In this document: one piece after another, positions 1-9,949 of the stretch | Layout: each line of letters opens with the position of its first letter | Numbering within the stretch: position 1 is the stretch's first letter | Source of the DNA: Eucommia ulmoides | Lineage: Eukaryota > Streptophyta > Magnoliopsida > Garryales > Eucommiaceae | DNA: 64,000 bases | Direction: 5' to 3' | NCBI GenBank assembly: GCA_016647705.1 | Contig: CM028333.1 | Coordinates: 11,987,616-12,051,615, forward strand | The notes under the pieces: generated by a model | Told to the model about the DNA's origin: nothing | The model's input: the letters and a program-made list of their open reading frames with translations, nothing else | Database searches by the model: none | Program-made: the position numbers and the translations under genes

Positions 1-411
1 ACACCTAACACAACTAACCAATTGCCAAATAATCTTATGTTCCCTAAACGCTTCCGCTGCGTTATTCTGATAAAAATAGGAATAAATACAATATATCACT
101 AAAATATCATGGTAGTCTTACTGAATTGGGTCTATCTCAATTCCAACAGGTCTACGACTTCAATAATTTTTCACTTGGCATGACTTTTTAAGTCTACTGT
201 TGTATACCATAGCCAACGTTTATCAAATTCATCCAACATTTAAGCCAACATTTCGCAGTTATCATCTTATCCAACAAATAACTCAATTCTTTGTAGACTA
301 TATCATGAGAATAATCAATCCCAATATCCACATTTAAGTTTTAATAATCTCGTAAACTTTTTAATAACATCAAACACAATTCAACTTTAGTAATAATTTT
401 TTCACAATACA

Positions 412-800
412 TCTAAAACACATAAATACGTTTCAAATCACATAAATATGTCTCAATCACGTAAATGCGTGTCAAACTATAAAAAATCAAATACATGCCT
501 CAAATAATTAAATAGGTCTCAAAACCTCTAAGTACTTCTCAATCATGTAGATACATTTCAAACACATAAATACATTCCAACCATATAAATATATCCAGAA
601 TCATATACCTATTTGGAAATACGTAAATACAATACAACTACGTAAATACGTCTCAAAACACTCAAATACATGTCACCCATATAAATACGTCTTAAAGATA
701 TCTAAATACATTTCAATTCACATAAATACAACTCGAACATATAACCACGTATAAATATGTATCGAAATACATAAATACGTCCCAACTACGAAAATTTGAT
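412..800. repeat. Degenerate short tandem repeat (about 20 bp, 'cataaatacgtctcaa')
   Basis: Variants of 'cataaatacgtctcaa' recur about every 18-24 bases, for example near 421, 440, 460, 560, 640, 690 and 770. The core 'aaatacgt' drifts to 'aaatacat' and 'aaatatgt'. The array lies inside retrotransposon-derived DNA and is noncoding. Confidence 0.6.
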
Positions 801-1230
801 ACGTCACAAAGGGCCAATAGTTACTGTAACATGTATATAAAAATATTACATAAAGCCCCAATAAATTTCTAAAATACCAATCAAGCTCAAGAATAATTCC
901 AATTAACCTTTCCGCATTAACGCCCAATAGTTTCCCAATGACCCCACATCTCGACTCTACCTAGTGTTAGTTGTGGACCAATATCTATCTGAGTTATTTT
1001 TATAAGTATACTATCTTCATAATACACAAATAATTTTATGGATCAAGTATTTTTATCCAAATCTACTTTCCAATAAAATGTAGTCACACTAGGCCATTCC
1101 CAAATTTCAACAAAAATATCATTATAACAAGACAATCAAATTTAAGTCAACTAGTCAATGTACTTGTATATAATAAAATAACATACTTTATTACCAGCCA
1201 TATGATCGTTTTACCTCATGATCAGGAGTT

Positions 1231-1560
1231 ATTATATCCACCCTGTAGGACTTGCCTAACAGATAACAACATATATAATATATCTACCCTACAGGACTTA
1301 CTTGACATGTAATAACATATATAATATATATAATATATCTACCCTGCAAGACTTACCTGACAAGTAAAAATATATATAATATATCCACCATACAGGACTT
1401 GCTTGACAGGTAACAATAATGATATAACATATATAATATATCCACCCTATAGGACTTGCCTAACAGTTAATAATATATAATATATTCACCCTGTAAGAAT
1501 TACCTGACGGGTAATAACATATATTCACATTTCGCAGGACTGACCCTCCTGACGAGAAGA
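1231..1560. repeat. Tandem repeat, about 45-60 bp unit, 'caccctgtaggacttgcctaac'-type
   Basis: About six units carry a core like 'ccaccctgtaggacttgcc', each followed by 'taacagataacaacatatat'-type AT-rich spacers. Cores start near 1239, 1282, 1340, 1386, 1443 and 1487. The equivalent place in the related LTR (57280-57440) has a different array built on 'cactccgccgaagcggata', so this part of the family turns over quickly. Confidence 0.65.
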
Positions 1561-1960
1561 CAACTATGGCATAGCAAGATAATAAAATTATTTTTCACAT
1601 TTAAAATTTACTTGATCTATTTATCATCGTAAAACTGTCCATTTTCATCAATCTTTTTTTTTTTTCTCCAATTAAATACGAAAATATAATTTCACGATTT
1701 ATATAGAAGACAGTAAATACCTTTTTTGTTAAATCGGTCATTTCAATTCGACGATAAATCCTATGTGCCATAACTAAAATAACACTAACCCAATCTTACT
1801 TAACTTACTATTGGCTCCTTCTTAGAATATTCTAATAAACAAAAATTAGAATATTTATTTATGGAAACACAAAGTAGTATATACCCAGAAGATAGTTGTG
1901 GGATAAACGTAGGAAATAGAGGCTATACCAATGCACACAATAATATAGCATTTAATAGCG

Positions 1961-2770
1961 ACTCTAGATATTTACATAATAATTTACCAGGAAAATATCC
2001 ACTACCTTAGGAGATAATTTACCAGACTTAGAAATGGAAAGAAATGTAATCTATTATAATCAAGGAAAAAATAATAGCAATTAATCCCTCTCCCCTCCTC
2101 CCCCCCCTCCCCCCCCCCCCCAACCCCTCTTTTTGTAGCCAAACTTAATTTATTTAAAGTACCGTAAGTTTAAACAACCTTATTATGTTCCAAGAATTTG
2201 ATAAAATATTAGTAGATTTCAAATACCACTTTTCCACATACATATATTTTTTCTCCAAAACCCATAAATCATACCAAGTAGCACAAAAAGATGAACAACA
2301 ACACTAACATACATAACTATCAGTTTAGAAAGTGACCAATGTGTTCAATTAAAATTAGAGGGACCCAAAGTGAGATTTTAGTCAAACTTCGAGAGTATAA
2401 AGTGTCCAAAAATACAAAATGATCATAAACAACCAAATTGAAACTAAATGTACAAATTGAAACTATAGGGACCAAAATATGTAATTTAGCTAACCAAAAG
2501 GGCCACATAGACACCCAAATATAATTTAGGGCTAAGAATGTAATTTTTTAAATGTAAAAGGGAATAGAAACTAGAAACAGTAACATTAAGTAAGCCTTTT
2601 ATTTATTTATTTTGACCTTTTTCCTTATCCATGATTTAGTGGGGTTTTTTTCTTGTGTTTTTTTTTTTCCCCTCAATTTTCACTTTTATTTATTTATTTT
2701 TTATTTTGAGATTTCTACTAAAATTATGAACAATGGGTACCATAACCCAAACCTATAGCGGTCGCAAACC
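1961..2770 (-). other. Noncoding, probable leader of the minus-strand LTR element
   Basis: No coding signal is visible. The stretch contains a C-rich run (2094-2122) and T-rich runs (about 2640-2700). It lies just inside the PBS at 2771-2783, so it is probably 5' leader of the element, but gag cannot be recognised before the window ends. Confidence 0.35.
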
Positions 2771-2783
2771 CATTCCGATACCA
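2771..2783 (-). promoter_or_regulatory. Primer binding site (tRNA-iMet type)
   Basis: Read on the minus strand, the first bases after the LTR end (...GTCACA, then GG) are TGGTATCGGAATG. This is a close variant of the TGGTATCAGAGC site complementary to the 3' end of initiator tRNA-Met in plant LTR retrotransposons. It fixes 2786-3753 as the 5' LTR of an element that runs left out of the window. Confidence 0.7.
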
Positions 2784-2785
2784 CC

Positions 2786-3753
2786 TGTGACGACCCGATT
2801 TCCTAGGGCCGCCACGCAGCTTCTCCCCTTGGAGAACTTAACATTCAAACCGATTGACCAAATTTTTATTTTATAACTTTTTATAATGCGACGGCAACAA
2901 AAGTTTAATAATTCATTTTAATAAAAAATATTTTAATTTACAATGCGACGACGAAAATTATAATTAATGAATTTACCAATTATAACAATAAATAATAAAT
3001 ACAATTATTACAATTTTAAATAGAAATTCAACTAAAATTCTCGTCGCCGTCTCGCTCTCGCAGGCCCTGCAATCAAACTGTAGAGTTGTGAGTTAACGCT
3101 CAATAGAATTCTAACTCCTCTAATACGTGCATTTCATTATCACGACAAATAAAATACCTTAGCATGATTTTCACATAATTTTGATATAATCATAATTCAC
3201 CGATAGTAATAACATACATCTCACAATGAAGAAATTAAATACATATATTAAAAGAATTATAAATTCTACCTAAAATCTAAAGCCGAAATCTGAACCGAAA
3301 TATTCCGAATCAAAAAATAAAAAATTTCGTCAGAACCTTCTCACTCAAAAAGAACTCAAGAAAAACATATTTAATATATTTATAATATGTCTATCTCAAA
3401 ATCAATCTGGTGATTATTATCTTATTTAGGTTTTATTATTATTATTATTATTATTACTATTACTACGCTAACACATAAGTAGTGTCTCATGAATTCATTT
3501 CATGAGTCATTACTTATTTACATTAATAGCTTTCTTGAAATATAGAAAATATTAATTACACCGTAAAATTCTTAAAAGTAAATTTTAAATAACCTAATAG
3601 TCCCAAAATTTCTAAAATCAATTTAAAATAAACATTTAACTCCAAAAAATTATCAAATATTATTTATACCATAAATTTACAAAACAGTTCCAAAAATATT
3701 AAACTTTTATATAAAATAATATTTTCAAGAATCTAATTTTAAGGGGTATTACA
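2786..3753 (-). mobile_element. 5' LTR of a Ty3/gypsy-type element (968 bp)
   Basis: On the minus strand it begins TGTAATACCCC, a common start of plant gypsy LTRs, and ends GGGTCGTCACA next to the PBS. It interrupts an older antisense LTR that resumes at 3754, so the insertion site is nested. The expected 5-bp duplication on this side is 'gatta' (3754-3758); its partner lies left of the window. A short ATT microsatellite lies near 3430-3455. Confidence 0.7.
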
Positions 3754-5118
3754 GATTATCTAGGAATTAACTTTATTTACTTAAACGCGTTTGATTTCGT
3801 TTAGTTTAAAATAATGGCGTTCGACCTATTCGACAATCTTAGTTCGTAAACTCTCCTGCCACCTCTCCCGAGTGTAAGATGAGAGAATATGCGACTTTGT
3901 GTCAAAGAAGAAGTCCCCCTCAACGTTTTAAAGACCCTAGGTTATGTGAGTCTCGCCCCAACGTCATTGATTGCACACAATCCAACTCCCTCCCGAGTTA
4001 TTGAATCGTCGCATTGTGTTTACCCTATTGAATTTCTCATTTCGTAAACTCTCTCGTCACCTCTCCCGAGTGTAAGACGGGGAAATACGCAACTCCGTGT
4101 CAACGAAGAAATCCCCCTCAACATTTTAATGACCCTAGGTCATGTAAGTCTCGCCCCAACGTCATCGATTGCCTACAATCCAACTCACTCCCGGGTTATT
4201 GGATCATCACATTGTGTTTACCCTAATCCGAATTTGAGGTTACCTCTTCCGAGTGTCAAACCCCGAATTCTTGATATATCTTTCTAAGCATAATAAACAA
4301 ACATTACGGCAAACACAATCAAAATAGCGAAGAATAATCATTAAAGAAACAAAAATTCAAACAAATAACATTTTCATAAATAATATTAATCCCATAGATA
4401 ATCCACGTCTAACTCGTGGTCATAACCATTTATGCATTGAAAATCGAGCTAAACATGCTCAAACAATTATTGAAGATAAGAAATAAAAGGAAAAACGAAT
4501 GAACTTAGCCAATATCCGAAGATTAGCTGCTAAAACCGTTCATCGATCGCTTCTCCTTCTCCGCGTGGTAATCTTCTCTTTTGGATTTGTTTGAGCACTC
4601 CCTATGCTCTCTCTCTCTCTCTCTCTCTCTATTCTATACTAAGCCCTAAGGGCTCTAATGGCCGGAGATCCCTTAAGGAGAAGATATTAAATAGAGAAAA
4701 TATCTCAAAAAATATCTAATATGTGGAAAGGTGACCACCTAGGTGGTGGGTATGTCGTTTCATTGGTCGCCGCAGCGGTGGATTTGGTGACCATCCTGCA
4801 GTTTCACTACCTAAGCGGTGAGTTTCCAACAGATTTAGGCTCTCTCTGCATTTTCACCACCTAGGCAGTGGTCTGGACGCCTAGGTGGTGGGCTATTGTT
4901 TTGATTATTGCCTCCGTGCTTGTTTTCCCACTTTTTTTCGACCATTCTTGGTTCGATCTGATTGTTTATGCTCCGTTTTCCTACCTTTTCACCCCCACAC
5001 AACTGATTTATACAAAAAATAAAAATAAAAAGTCATTAAAAAGGAATAAAATACTATAAAAATGCTAAAAAACTAACTTAGTTCGGTTTGAAAATAGATA
5101 GGTAGATCACACCTATCA
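3754..5118 (-). mobile_element. Antisense LTR of the TGATAGG...CTACCA family, truncated at its 3' end
   Basis: The reverse complement begins TGATAGGTGTGATCTACC at 5118 and follows the LTRs at 6243-7929 and 9950-11647. It has the palindromic CCTAGG-type cluster (4730-4890), the CT tract (4606-4632), and two copies of the roughly 210-base block with 'cctcccgagtgtaagacggg' (3850-4260). Its last 250 bases or so are missing because the element at 2786-3753 interrupts it. The presumed 5-bp duplication on the intact side is GCGGT (5119-5123). Confidence 0.75.
4730..4892. repeat. Cluster of GC-rich near-palindromes (CCTAGG-type and CCGCAGCGG-type)
   Basis: The cluster contains 'cacctaggtggtggg', 'cgccgcagcggtgg', 'cctaagcggtgag', 'ccacctaggcagtgg' and 'cgcctaggtggtgggc'. 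It occupies the same LTR position as the clusters at 6470-6715, 10166-10440 and 55487-55665, and is the only one here with both palindrome types. Confidence 0.7.
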
Positions 5119-5126
5119 GCGGTGAT

Positions 5127-5393
5127 GTGGTTAGTTCTGTCAGGCGGGTTTATCTGCCCGTCACCGTTGGCTCCAGCCCTGACATCGCCACCATATGGTC
5201 TAAGTTCCTTATATTTGATAGGGCATCTCCCTACAACGCGATCATGGGTCGACCTACCGTGGCCGCCCTAAAGGCCATGTGCTCCTCTTATCATCAAAAA
5301 ATGAAATTTCCTACAGATTTGGGGGTTACAGAAGTACAAGGGAGCCAAGAGATCGCCCAGTCCTGTGAAAGAAGGGCCTTGGAGAAGAAATAG
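5127..5393 (+). pseudogene. Ty3/gypsy polyprotein fragment: protease C-terminal part
   Basis: The reading frame is open to the TAG at 5391-5393. It contains the conserved segment after the retropepsin active site (FLIFDRASPYNAIMGRPT, then a YHQKMKFPT block) seen in plant gypsy polyproteins of the Tat type. The catalytic Asp-Thr/Ser-Gly part and all of gag lie upstream and are absent, because the antisense LTR ends at 5118. It is followed at once by the linker and reverse transcriptase at 5403-6242. It is a dead retrotransposon remnant. Assignment to gypsy pol is secure from the RT downstream; the lineage is inferred. Confidence 0.8.
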
Positions 5394-5402
5394 CAATTAC
5401 AG

Positions 5403-6242
5403 TTGGGACCCGAGTTGTGTGCCCTGAGTCGGACTGATGAGGAGCTCGTGGCCCTAGCGGATGTGGTTGAGCCCGTCCTGATCGACGATCTGCATGACGA
5501 CGAGCCCATCTCCCGGCCCCAAGAAGACCTGGTCGACGTCCCCATTCACCCCACTATAACAGAAAGGACGGTGAGGATCGGGCCTTGGCTAAGCCTAGAA
5601 GAACGTTCCGGCCTCACCGAACTGCTGGTAAGGAACCACGATATTTTTCCCTGGTTGCACAACGAACTTCCTGGTATTGATCCCAGTGTTGCCATGCACT
5701 GGCTGCACGCCGATGTGCATTATCCACCTGTTCACCAAAAAATAAGGAAGTTATATCCAGACTGACAAAAGATAATAGTAGAGGAGATGGATAAGCTCGT
5801 CAAGTCAGACGTCGTGAAAGAGATCAAGTTCTCGAACTGGCTTGCGAATATTCGTGCTGGCCCCGAAGGTCGGCAAAAAATGGTGACACTTTACATCGAC
5901 TTCAAGGATCTGAACAAGGCCTGCTCGAAAGATTTTTTTCCTCTTCCAAGGATCGACACCGTGATTGACGCCACGGCGGGGCACAAGCAGCTCAGCTTCC
6001 TAGATGCTTACAACGGTTATAATCAGATCTCTATATATCTCCCAGACAAAAGTAAGACCTTATTTATCACCGACAGGGGCACCCACTGCTACAAAGTCAT
6101 GACATTTAACCTCTGCAACACAGGGGTGACCTATCAGAGGCTTGTCAACAAAATGTTTAAGGAGGAAATCGGGAACACGATGGAGGTGTACATCAACGAT
6201 ATGGTCGTGAAACGTTGTCAGGCTAAAGATCACCTCGACCAT
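5403..6242 (+). pseudogene. Ty3/gypsy reverse transcriptase, N-terminal half (interrupted)
   Basis: After an acidic linker there is the usual entry into plant gypsy RT: an LxxNHDIFPW-like block, a proline-rich stretch, an in-frame TGA at 5763-5765, then EMDKLVKSDVVKEI and WLANI. The RT domains follow: a YIDFKDLNKAC block (fingers), FPLPRID, SFLDAYNGYNQI and the catalytic box at about 6190-6205. The box reads YIND where YVDD or YIDD is usual, so a metal-binding aspartate is lost. The frame stops at 6242 because a complete LTR element is inserted there (TSD ACCAT). The same RT resumes at 11648. Stop codon, lost aspartate and insertion all mark it as inactive. Confidence 0.9.
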
Positions 6243-6469
6243 TGATAGGGGTGAAAAACCTATCTATTTTCAATCCGAATTTGTTAGTTTTCAAATACGT
6301 TTATAGTTATTTTTATTATATTTTAATTAGTTTTTATCTTTTTGTATAAATCAGGTGTGTGAGGCAAAATGATAAAAAACTGGAGCTAAAACGATAAGAT
6401 AGAACCAAAGCGATTCGAAGTTACGGTGGACAAACAAGCTCGGAGGCTAAAAGATAAAACAGGCCCACC

Positions 6470-6715
6470 GCCTAGGCGTCCAAAAGTTGAGAAGAGCAAA
6501 ATGTTACTGACGGACGATCGCCTAGGCAAAAATTTCATCGCCTAAGTGGAAATCCAGCAGAAGACAAAGATGGGCTACTGACAACCGTTCGCCTAGGCGG
6601 AAATCCAACAGAATGTTCTCCCAGTCCACCGCCTACTTCACCGCCTAGGCGATCAGACCGAACTGACCTAACTCCGCCTAGGCAAAGAATCCACCACCTA
6701 GGCGGATTTTTCCTA
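6470..6715. repeat. CCGCCTAGGCGG palindrome cluster in the 5' LTR
   Basis: Six exact CCTAGG cores plus degenerate ones lie within about 245 bases, mostly in the form 'cgcctaggcg', separated by 20-50 bases. The cluster lies just upstream of the presumed TATA box at 6760, as an array of protein-binding sites or cruciform-prone palindromes would. Confidence 0.8.
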
Positions 6716-6756
6716 CAGAGTCTTAATATATTTTTAGATATTTTTTAGATATTTTG

Positions 6757-6771
6757 GCTATAAATACCCCA
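6757..6771 (+). promoter_or_regulatory. Candidate LTR TATA box
   Basis: 'ggctataaatacccc' is conserved at the same place in the 3' LTR (about 10482-10496). It is the best TATA-like motif in this LTR and lies 40-50 bases downstream of the palindrome cluster. Transcription start was not determined. Confidence 0.5.
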
Positions 6772-7935
6772 TCACCTCCCCCTTGGCCGGTGACTCTCTT
6801 GCCCCTATGGCTTTTTGAGTCCCTTAGGCTATATCTAAGGGTATAGTTAGGGATTTTAGTGGTAGAGCTCATATCCCGAAGTGGAGAAGATGGTGAATCG
6901 ATCGTTGAGCGTTTTTAGCGGTTTTTCTTCAGACGAGGCTTAGTTCTTCGATTGTTTTTCCTTATTTCTTTATCTTATGAGCATGTGAGCATGTTTAGCT
7001 CATTATTTTATTATTGCATATGCGGCTATGGCCTTGAGTTAAATATGGATTGTAGTAGGGATTAACACTATATTTATAAATACATTGTTGGGAAGATTTC
7101 GGTGTTGCGTTTATGTTTGTTCTTCGTAGTTTGATTGCATTTATCGTATTGTTTGTTTATTATACTTAGATTGATAAATGGAGAATACGGAATTTTGAAA
7201 AACCCCAGATTCGGATTAAGGTAAACAAATGCCACAATTCTATAGCCCGGTCGGGGTTTGAATTGTGGACAGTCGATGACGTGGGGCAAGACACATGCTA
7301 CCTAGGGTCGTTAAGACGTTAAAGGGGACTTTTTCGTTGACTCGAAGTTCCATTATATCCCTCGTCTTACACTCGGGAGAGGTGGTGAGGGAGTTTTAGA
7401 ACGGAGATTGTCGATAGGGTAAATACAACGTGATGATCCAATAACCCGGGAAGGAGTTAGATTGTGTGCAATCAATGACGCTGGGCTAGACTCACGTGAC
7501 CTAGGGTCGTTAAGACGTTGAAGGGGACTTCTTCGTTGGCTCAAAGTCATGTATTCTCCCGTCTTACACTCGGGAAAGGTGGCGGTGGAGTTTACAAACC
7601 GAGGTTGTCAAATAGGTCGAACACCGTAAACGTAAGTAAATCGAGATCGAACACGTATTTGTAAACACATTAATCCCTAGGTGATTCTTCACCCTAAAAC
7701 ATATTATCATATTAGTGTAGTTAATTTAGGTTATATTAGTATTAGTTTAATTAATTAATTACATTTATTTTCGCCTAAATAAAGTTAAGTCACGACAAAC
7801 GCGGTATTCGATAGTAACGACACCAATCCCTGTGGATAAGATAATCCAATCTTAATTTTCACACTATACTAAAACTTAGACCACGTATACTTGCGAGTGT
7901 AAGTAGCGGTGTGTTTCACGCCCCTACCAAGTTTT

Positions 7936-7954
7936 TGGCGCCGTTGCTGGGGAT
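7936..7954 (+). promoter_or_regulatory. Primer binding site complementary to tRNA-Asp
   Basis: TGGCGCCGTTGCTGGGGAT begins six bases after the LTR end. It matches the complement of the plant tRNA-Asp 3' end, with one change (GCTGGGG for GCCGGGG). A second, unchanged copy lies at 8060-8078. Confidence 0.85.
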
Positions 7955-8059
7955 TGTTTTGATGTATTGTCGGAGAAATGCGGTAACGGCTCTGGACTTA
8001 AGTTTTAGATAGGAGAAGTAAGTGTATCGTATTCTAGTCCCGTCAACGCACCAAGTTTT

Positions 8060-8078
8060 TGGCGCCGTTGCCGGGGAT
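8060..8078 (+). promoter_or_regulatory. Second, perfect tRNA-Asp primer binding site copy
   Basis: TGGCGCCGTTGCCGGGGAT lies 124 bases after the first copy and is preceded by 'caccaagttt', like the true LTR-PBS junction ('taccaagttt'). The segment between looks like a tandem duplication of the junction or a relic of template switching. Confidence 0.8.
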
Positions 8079-9949
8079 TAGCGAAGTTGTTATTATTGAT
8101 ATTGTCTGTAAATGACTTAATTTCACTTTAGGCATTTATTTTGTATATAATTTTTGTTTATAGTTTTGTTTTTATTTCCAATGCAGGGTACTTGCCGATG
8201 TTAGATCGTCGAGTATTGATGCATCCCTTTTTTACGGGATTCCAAATTGTTTTATGTTGCTTGGCCAAGCACATAAGCCGGTGAGGTGTTTCGTTGAAAG
8301 ATCGAGCCATCCAAAGCAAAATCTCGCCAATCTTGAGGGCATTCTGAATGTCGGGTTGAGGACATTAAACCACGCGCTTCTTGGGAGGAAACCCAAGCAA
8401 TTCTTTTTTATCCATCCCATCCGACTTGATTCGGAGGTGAGATCCTCTCGACTCCTAGGTAAGTATTCTAAACACCCTTCGTCAGCATGCTTTAATTCCA
8501 TATGTTGAAGAATGATGATTGGGTTCGCTGAGGACACTGTCCACTTTGAGTTTGGTGGTGATGTGTAGTATGTAGTATTGTTAGTTTATGTGTTATTGTT
8601 TTTCCGTATTGCATGTGTGTTTAGGTTAGAATGTGTTTATTTTTTTGTGTTTTTGTTTTCATGTTGAGTTTTGTATTCATCTGGGCCATCACCCGATGAT
8701 GAAAATTACCCCTAGTTGTTTTTGAAGTCAAGGGTAATACCCATGCATGTGTGATTTTGTGTACTTGACTATGCTTTTTTTGGTAAAAAATATTGTAGAT
8801 CCTAATTTGCATAGGCACATAGACTCACTGTATAGTTATTCAACTGATTTGAAAACGATTATCGATTAACCAAATTCATGACACATTAAGGATTCTAGAA
8901 CTTGATTTAGGGGAAGCTTGAGGTGAAATCCTAGGCGAGGTAGTTCAGGAGACGTGATTTAGGCATTCTCTTTGTCGCTTGACCCTTTTTAAGCCTACCT
9001 TGATACATGTTTATCCCTCATTACCCTGTCAAAGCCTAAATGCAAATTCAATTCAGAACACATAAACTAATACCCTATCCAGTTGATCATTTTCCAAACC
9101 TATATCGCTGAATTTAAAGGCACATTTGAGTGAATCAAGTTAGCCATTGCAAAGGCTTCTTGATGTGAGCGGTTGGGTTTAGGGCGAACTTCTAATTGGT
9201 TCGGTATTTGAGTACTCACTTGTCGTTTTTCATTTGTATTTCATACACCCTTTCAATTGTAACAATCAAATAAGTTTGGGGGTATGTTCGTTGAAAAAAT
9301 AAATAAATAAATAAGAATCAAATGTAAATATGGTTTTTACTTCCGTTTCTTTTGACAAGTGAGTATGTCGGTCTTAAATACATGTTCGGGATTGTTTTCC
9401 AATCTTTCTATGGGGGTTCGAGAGTGAATGTGTCAAGTGTTGAGCCTTGGGTAACGTTAAGTTAACAACGTTACCCCATTTTGTATTCCAAATTACCCTT
9501 AGCCAAATATACCAAAACCGAACCAAGTCCTAATGATCTTCATGAACTACTAAATCTACATTAGTAGAGAGTGGACCCCAATCAAGCCTATGGAAATCCT
9601 AGTCCTTCAAGGTCTAAGTCATGAATTTCGTTGGTGGATAATCCAATCCGATCGTTGTATAGTTATATTATTGAGTCTCGCACTAACACATTTAAAGGAT
9701 CTAGAATAGCATTCACCATTATTGCATGTCGAAAATCTAGAACATTACATGCTGTGTGTTACCGCCTGAACTCGATATAACTAGCGGTTGTTGAGGGAAA
9801 AATAAATAGGCTGTTAGAAGAATTTAAAACTTGCATGTTGTTATGTTTAGATTGTTTTTAGGTTGTTTTATTTATTTCAGTTTGTGTATTTTTCATTTTA
9901 GTGTGTGTGTTTGGCTCGAGGACTAGCCAAATTCTGAGTTTGAGGGTAT
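8079..9949 (+). other. Internal noncoding region of the non-autonomous element
   Basis: No gag, protease, RT or integrase motif is visible in any frame. An 84-codon reading (8254-8508) resembles no known protein. The stretch 'gcgcttcttgggagg' (near 8367) and the 'gaggacactgtccactttgag' block (about 8531) are noncoding motifs seen near the 3' end of Athila/Ogre-like elements. The region ends with the purine-rich 'gagtttgagggtat' (9936-9949), the likely polypurine tract. The element looks like a deletion derivative that kept only cis-acting parts. Confidence 0.6.
9936..9949 (+). promoter_or_regulatory. Polypurine tract
   Basis: 'gagtttgagggtat' lies directly before the TGATAGG start of the 3' LTR, where plus-strand priming occurs in LTR retrotransposons. 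Confidence 0.65.

Larger units (their letters stand above)
1..1960 (-). repeat. LTR-like retrotransposon sequence related to 56700-57740
   Basis: This AT-rich stretch has no credible gene. Several landmarks occur in the same order and orientation as in the LTR at 56496-59471: a 'ctctaccta/ctctaccca' block near 950, 'ggatcaagtat' near 1040, and 'agccatatgatcgttttacc' near 1196 followed by a 'cctgtaggacttgcc' array. I read it as part of a related LTR or untranslated region on the minus strand. I could not find its ends, and it may be a separate nested insertion inside the element whose PBS is at 2771-2783. Confidence 0.5.
6243..7929 (+). repeat. 5' LTR of the non-autonomous element (1687 bp)
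   Basis: It begins TGATAGGGGTGAAAAACC and ends CACGCCCCTACCA. Inside are the CCTAGG palindrome cluster (6470-6715), a TATA-like 'ggctataaatacccc' (6757-6771) that may be its promoter, and two copies of a block of about 210 bases with 'cgtcttacactcgggagagg' (near 7200-7610). It differs from the 3' LTR by scattered substitutions and small indels. Confidence 0.9.

Noticed and set aside
1231-1560. CRISPR-like spaced repeats
   Set aside because: Units are degenerate, AT-rich and of uneven spacing, in plant retrotransposon DNA. There are no cas genes or constant repeats.
4606-4632. CT tract as a possible gene promoter element
   Set aside because: It is part of the antisense LTR, with equivalents in other LTR-derived leader regions. 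No host gene is adjacent.
7353-7550. Similar 65-codon minus-strand frames at 7353-7550 and 11079-11276
   Set aside because: They are the same LTR repeat block in the two LTRs. Similarity reflects LTR duplication, not a conserved gene.
8254-8508. 84-codon frame in the non-autonomous LTR element
   Set aside because: It covers a conserved noncoding motif of Athila/Ogre-like 3' regions ('gcgcttcttgggagg'), has no recognisable domain, and an overlapping frame of 101 codons exists on the other strand.
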